Shown here: piece by piece, positions 14,876-17,066 of the stretch | Numbering within the stretch: position 1 is the stretch's first letter | How the letters are laid out: every line of letters begins with the position of its first letter | DNA from: an uncultured Clostridia bacterium | GTDB taxonomy: Bacteria > Bacillota > Clostridia > Christensenellales > UBA1242 | DNA length: 17,066 nt | Direction of reading: 5' to 3' | NCBI GenBank assembly: GCA_947625955.1 | Contig: CANQQH010000010.1 | Location: 1 to 17,066 of the forward strand | Program-made: the position numbers and the translations under genes | The notes under the pieces: model-generated | Databases searched by the model: none | What the model was told of the DNA's origin: nothing | What the model saw: the letters and a program-made list of their open reading frames with translations, nothing else

Positions 14876-15379
14876 ATGAAAAAAGTTATTATAGCTTCTC
14901 TTATTTTGCTTCTTGCAATTTTGCCCATTGTTGCGCTTCGTATTGTTTATCCCGTTCGCTACAAAAAGGAAATAGCCGCCGCGTGCGATAGAAATGGAGT
15001 TGACAGAGTGCTTGTTGCAAGCATCATTTTCTGCGAAAGCCGATATAAAAAGAATGCTGTTTCAAACCGCGGAGCAAAGGGGCTCATGCAGCTAATGCCC
15101 TCAACGGCAATGAGTTTTTATGGTGGCGAAGACTTTGATGAAAGCGTGCTCTTTGACCCGCAAACCAACATTGAAATTGGCACGAAATATTTGAAGTATC
15201 TCTTTGAAAAGTATGATGATGAGATTGTTGTGCTTTCGTGCTATAACGCGGGTGAAAGTGTTGTTAGAACTTGGCTAAGCGAGGGGGAACTGGAGATTGA
15301 AAACATCCCTTTCAAGGAGACGAAAAACTACGCTCAGAAAGTTTTGAAAATGAAAAACTACTATAAAAAATTTTTTTGA
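14876..15379 (+). CDS. Membrane-anchored soluble-lytic-transglycosylase-type murein hydrolase
   Basis: This SLT-domain enzyme cleaves the MurNAc-GlcNAc bond of peptidoglycan, leaving 1,6-anhydro ends. It has 167 residues from ATG 14876; the alternative TTG 14870 adds only two residues. Residues about 4-23 are a hydrophobic signal or membrane anchor (VIIASLILLLAILPIVALRI). The YPVRYKKEIAAACDRNGVD segment then leads into the catalytic domain. The putative acid is E54 in FCESRY. Other SLT motifs are RGAKGLMQLMPSTA, FDPQTNIEIGTKYLKYL and SCYNAGESVVRTW. The protein ends soon after ETKNYAQKVLKMKNYY, the usual end of the domain, so it has no extra binding domain. It follows polA by 36 bases without a Shine-Dalgarno. 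Relatives include the short Bacillus/Clostridium transglycosylases; I give no symbol. Confidence 0.93.
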   Translation: MKKVIIASLILLLAILPIVALRIVYPVRYKKEIAAACDRNGVDRVLVASIIFCESRYKKNAVSNRGAKGLMQLMPSTAMSFYGGEDFDESVLFDPQTNIEIGTKYLKYLFEKYDDEIVVLSCYNAGESVVRTWLSEGELEIENIPFKETKNYAQKVLKMKNYYKKFF

Positions 15380-15420
15380 GCAAGGTTTATGCCCCTCATT
15401 CGCTTGCGTTTTATGTTTTT
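15380..15420 (+). terminator. Weak terminator candidate after the transglycosylase
   Basis: GCAAG (15380-15384) can pair with CTTGC (15403-15407) over an 18-base loop, followed by GTTTTATGTTTTTT. The stem is only five base pairs and overlaps the -35 of the next promoter, so this is a weak call. Confidence 0.25.
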
Positions 15421-15433
15421 TGTGGTATATAAT
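15404..15433 (+). promoter_or_regulatory. Promoter of the ASCH-domain gene
   Basis: TTGCGT at 15404-15409 and TATAAT at 15428-15433 have an 18-base spacer; TATATA at 15426 with TGG before it is an overlapping extended -10 alternative. The predicted start is about 15440, giving a leader of about 14 bases that contains the ribosome binding site GGAG (15442-15445). Confidence 0.7.
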
Positions 15434-15453
15434 AAATTGACGGAGAAAGGTGA

Positions 15454-15798
15454 ATGGTTGATATCTACGAACACACGATTGAGAACAATTCTTTTGATAA
15501 GATTCTGGCAAAAAAGTGTCAGTACTTGATTTGTGTTAACAACAAAAATGTGCAATCTTATCAGGTTGGAAACATTTTGACTTTGAAAAATAACGACGGA
15601 GCAAGCGCGAAAGCAAGAATCAAAAACTTTCTTTATTTCACAAACATAAAAGAACTCGCAAACACCATTGGAAAACAAAAGTGCGGATTCTCCGCTGGCG
15701 TTAACCTCGATAAACTTGAAGACGAATATAACCACACCTTCGAGCCAAAACAAATCGACAAATTCGGGTTTGTTGCGATTGAGTTTGAATTGGTATAG
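15454..15798 (+). CDS. Small ASCH-domain protein (putative RNA-binding)
   Basis: This 114-residue protein resembles stand-alone ASCH (PUA-like beta-barrel) proteins of the YqfB/Clostridia type. The pattern seen is: FDKILAKKCQYLI at about 14-26 (where family members have an ILxGxKxxExR block), YQVGNILTL at about 36-44 (the YxVGDxL strand), KARIKNFLYFTNIKELA, and the ending KFGFVAIEFELV typical of the final strand. The Gly and the Glu/Arg residues of the usual opening motif are missing, so any substrate pocket is altered. Family members are thought to bind RNA or act as small amidohydrolases; for this one the function is unknown. It is monocistronic, with its own promoter and a strong terminator. 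It stands just before two NUDIX genes but is transcribed separately. Confidence 0.7.
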   Translation: MVDIYEHTIENNSFDKILAKKCQYLICVNNKNVQSYQVGNILTLKNNDGASAKARIKNFLYFTNIKELANTIGKQKCGFSAGVNLDKLEDEYNHTFEPKQIDKFGFVAIEFELV

Positions 15799-15801
15799 AA
15801 T

Positions 15802-15824
15802 GCACCAGAAATGGTGTTTTTTTT
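15802..15824 (+). terminator. Intrinsic terminator after the ASCH gene
   Basis: CACCA (15803-15807) pairs with TGGTG (15812-15816) around a GAAA tetraloop of the stabilising GNRA type, with an outer G-T pair possible. Eight T residues (15817-15824) follow. It starts four bases after the stop codon. Confidence 0.9.
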
Positions 15825-15839
15825 GTTGTAAGTTTTGTT

Positions 15840-15867
15840 TTGACAAATTTATGCTTTGTGATATATT
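15840..15867 (+). promoter_or_regulatory. Promoter of the tandem NUDIX genes
   Basis: TTGACA at 15840-15845 and TATATT at 15862-15867 have a 16-base spacer, with TGA before the -10 as an extended element. The predicted start is about 15874, so the leader is about 14 bases and consists mainly of the ribosome binding site AGAGGTG (15877-15883). Confidence 0.78.
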
Positions 15868-15887
15868 TGATTTGTTAGAGGTGTTTT

Positions 15888-16427
15888 ATGGAAATTTGGG
15901 ATTTATATGATGGCGAAAGGCAAAAGACTGGAAGGACAATGAGCAAAAGCGAGAAGTTCCCTGAGGGAGACTACCGCTCTTTGAGGATTCATGTGTGCCT
16001 ATTTAATAGCAAGGGTGAAATGCTCATTCAACAAAGAGACCACAGCAAAAAGCACTGGCCAGAACTATGGGATTTGACGCTCAGCGGCGGCTCAATCGCT
16101 GGTGAAAACTCTGCAAAAGCAGCCAGTCGTGAAATAAAAGAAGAGTTGGGGCTTGACCTTGACCTCTCAAACGAAAGGCCGGTTTTCACTATGAATTATG
16201 ACAACGCATTTTATGACTATTTCATAATTGAAAAGGACATCGACATTGATAGCGTCGAGTTCAAGGACGGTGAAGTTCAAGCAGTCAAATGGGCAAGCGA
16301 AAAAGAAATCCTGAAGAAGATTAAAAGAAAAGAGTTTTTGCTCTATTATCCGTCTTTTATCAAAATGCTCTTTGAGATAAGAAAAACAAAGAATGTTCTT
16401 CAGCCAGGGAGCGAACTTAAAATTTAG
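15888..16427 (+). CDS. NUDIX hydrolase, copy 1
   Basis: NUDIX enzymes hydrolyse nucleoside diphosphates linked to another group, but the substrate cannot be read from the sequence. It has 179 residues. The opening MEIWDLYDGERQKTGRTM and the SLRIHVCLFNSKGEMLIQQR strand (31-50) are typical of a Clostridia subgroup that resembles the IPP-isomerase/YfcD-like branch. The NUDIX box is perfect at residues 67-89: G67, E73, R81-E82, E85-E86, G88-L89. The HWPELWD block precedes it, and DNAFYDYFIIEKDID and GEVQAVKWAS follow. The ribosome binding site is AGAGGTG, 4-6 bases from the ATG. It is immediately followed, after an 18-base gap, by a paralogous second copy. Confidence 0.93.
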   Translation: MEIWDLYDGERQKTGRTMSKSEKFPEGDYRSLRIHVCLFNSKGEMLIQQRDHSKKHWPELWDLTLSGGSIAGENSAKAASREIKEELGLDLDLSNERPVFTMNYDNAFYDYFIIEKDIDIDSVEFKDGEVQAVKWASEKEILKKIKRKEFLLYYPSFIKMLFEIRKTKNVLQPGSELKI

Positions 16428-16445
16428 AAAAAGCGAGGGGAAAAC

Positions 16446-16979
16446 ATGGAACTAATGGACCTTTATGATGAGGAGCGTCAAAAACAAAAAACCATTATTG
16501 AAAAAGGGCAAAAAATACCAAGCGGGCTTTGCTCTTTGAGAGTGCATCTTTGCTTGTTTAATAGCAAGGGTGAAATGCTCATTCAGCAAAGGCACAAAAA
16601 CAAAAAACATTGGCCAGAGGCTTGGGACATTTCGCTAAGTGGCGGCGCTCAAAAGGGGGACAGCTCTAAAGCGGCAATCACTCGCGAAGTGAAAGAAGAA
16701 TTTGGGCTAGACATTGATTTTTCTGGCGAACGAGCGTATTTCACCATTAATGCCGACAACTGCTTTGACGATTTTTATATCATTGAAAGAGACATTGACC
16801 TAAAGTCTATACACTTTGACGACGGCGAGGTGCAGGCTGTTAAGTGGGCGGGAAAGGACGAAATTTTGAAACTTATGAAAAACAAAAAATTCATTCAATA
16901 TTACCCAGCGTTCATAAATGCGATTTTTGAGATGAGAGCAAAGAGGGGAATCTACTTGCCAAACACAGAGAAATATTAA
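16446..16979 (+). CDS. NUDIX hydrolase, copy 2 (tandem paralogue)
   Basis: A 177-residue paralogue of the preceding gene, more than half identical by eye along its whole length. The NUDIX box lies at residues 66-88: G66, then D72 where copy 1 and the consensus have Glu, then R80-E81, E84-E85, G87-L88. The metal-binding REVKEE core is intact, so activity is likely. A 29-base stretch at 16557-16585 is identical to 16002-16030 in copy 1, covering NSKGEMLIQ. Most divergence is in the N-terminal 30 residues (QKQKTIIEKGQKIPSG) and after the box, which may shift substrate choice. The ribosome binding site GAGGGGA (16435-16441) is four bases before the ATG. No promoter is visible between the copies, so they are co-transcribed. 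A bidirectional terminator follows. Confidence 0.93.
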   Translation: MELMDLYDEERQKQKTIIEKGQKIPSGLCSLRVHLCLFNSKGEMLIQQRHKNKKHWPEAWDISLSGGAQKGDSSKAAITREVKEEFGLDIDFSGERAYFTINADNCFDDFYIIERDIDLKSIHFDDGEVQAVKWAGKDEILKLMKNKKFIQYYPAFINAIFEMRAKRGIYLPNTEKY

Positions 16980-16981
16980 AA

Positions 16982-17026
16982 AAGCAAAAGAAAAACGGAA
17001 CTGCTAAGTTCCATTTTCTTTGGCTT
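16982..17026. terminator. Bidirectional intrinsic terminator between NUDIX copy 2 and a convergent tRNA
   Basis: The core stem GGAACT (16997-17002) pairs with AGTTCC (17007-17012) around a GCTA loop. A-rich sequence to the left (16986-16995) pairs imperfectly with TTTTCTTT to the right (17014-17021), and AAGC (16982-16985) can pair with GCTT (17023-17026). Read on +, the stem is followed by ATTTTCTTT; read on the minus strand it is followed by GTTTTTCTTTTGC and more T. It thus can stop transcription from both sides. Confidence 0.82.
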
Positions 17027-17047
17027 GATTTGAGATATGTTACTTCC

Positions 17048-17066
17048 TGGTGGGAGGGATGGGATT
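17048..17066 (-). tRNA. 3' end of a tRNA gene (isotype not determinable), cut by window edge
   Basis: On the minus strand the last 19 bases read AAT (end of a T-loop of the TTCGAAT type), CCCAT (3' strand of the T-stem, with the invariant C61), CCCTCCC (3' acceptor strand), A (discriminator) and an encoded CCA ending at 17048. The spacing 3-5-7-1-3 is exactly that of a tRNA 3' end. The rest of the tRNA lies beyond 17066. The acceptor 5' strand should be GGGAGGG with A73; tRNA-Tyr is one possibility, but the anticodon is not in the window. Transcription would run toward the shared terminator at 16982-17026. Confidence 0.82.

Noticed and set aside
15361..15846. 161-codon minus-strand open frame over the ASCH gene, a possible alternative to the + strand call
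   Set aside because: The + strand has a promoter, ribosome binding site, ASCH-like pattern and terminator in the right order; the minus frame runs through the terminator and has none of these.
17040..17066. Minus-strand open frame ending NPIPPTRK then TAA at the right edge
   Set aside because: The same bases fit a tRNA 3' end (T-loop end, T-stem, acceptor, A73, CCA) exactly, which is far less likely by chance than an eight-residue open frame.
1..17066. Mobile element, CRISPR array, toxin-antitoxin or defence system
   Set aside because: No transposase, integrase, direct-repeat array or small paired ORFs were seen; intergenic regions are short and explained by promoters and terminators.

Overview
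The window (17,066 bases, low to moderate GC, standard genetic code with TGA used as stop) reads as a core-genome segment of a member of the Bacillota (Firmicutes), probably an uncultured Clostridia-like lineage. The evidence is the classic order plsX-rnc-smc-ftsY-ylxM-ffh-rpsP-khpA-rimM-trmD, the presence of ylxM, khpA and rbgA, strong AAGGAGG-type ribosome binding sites, sigma-A type promoters, a candidate L19 leader, and a DNA polymerase I whose 3'-5' exonuclease residues are lost. I cannot assign a genus. Nearly all coding sequence is on the + strand. The only minus-strand feature is the 3' end of a tRNA gene at the right edge.

Layout. Block 1 (1-6138) is plsX (5' end outside the window), rnc, smc and ftsY, packed with 0-5 nt gaps or 1-nt overlaps. 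Block 2 (6144-8570) starts at a perfect-consensus promoter and carries ylxM, ffh, rpsP and khpA, ending at an intrinsic terminator. An 11-bp perfect inverted repeat plus T-run sits at the predicted start of this transcript. Block 3 (8569-11690) starts at a promoter placed so that rimM should be translated from a leaderless mRNA, and continues through trmD, rbgA, rnhB and yraN, mostly with overlapping stop and start codons. Block 4 (11736-12229) is a single-gene rplS unit with its own extended -10 promoter, a structured leader of the L19 autoregulatory type and a strong terminator. Block 5 (12244-15379) is polA plus a small membrane-anchored lytic transglycosylase. Block 6 (15404-15824) is a monocistronic ASCH-domain gene with a terminator. 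Block 7 (15840-17021) is a tandem pair of duplicated NUDIX hydrolases ending in a bidirectional terminator shared with the convergent tRNA gene (17048-17066, minus strand).

Functionally, blocks 1-4 join lipid precursor synthesis, RNA processing, chromosome condensation, both SRP GTPases (FtsY, Ffh) with the accessory YlxM, and ribosome synthesis or maturation (S16, RimM, TrmD, RbgA, L19). Blocks 5-7 are housekeeping and accessory functions. I found no mobile element, CRISPR array, defence system or obviously new multi-gene system. The points of real interest are regulatory architecture (leaderless or ultra-short leaders next to extended -10 promoters, and the dyad at the ylxM start) and small deviations in conserved proteins (YraN insertion, RNase III dsRBD, Ffh RNA-binding motif, NUDIX box). 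No non-coding stretch exceeds about 150 bases.
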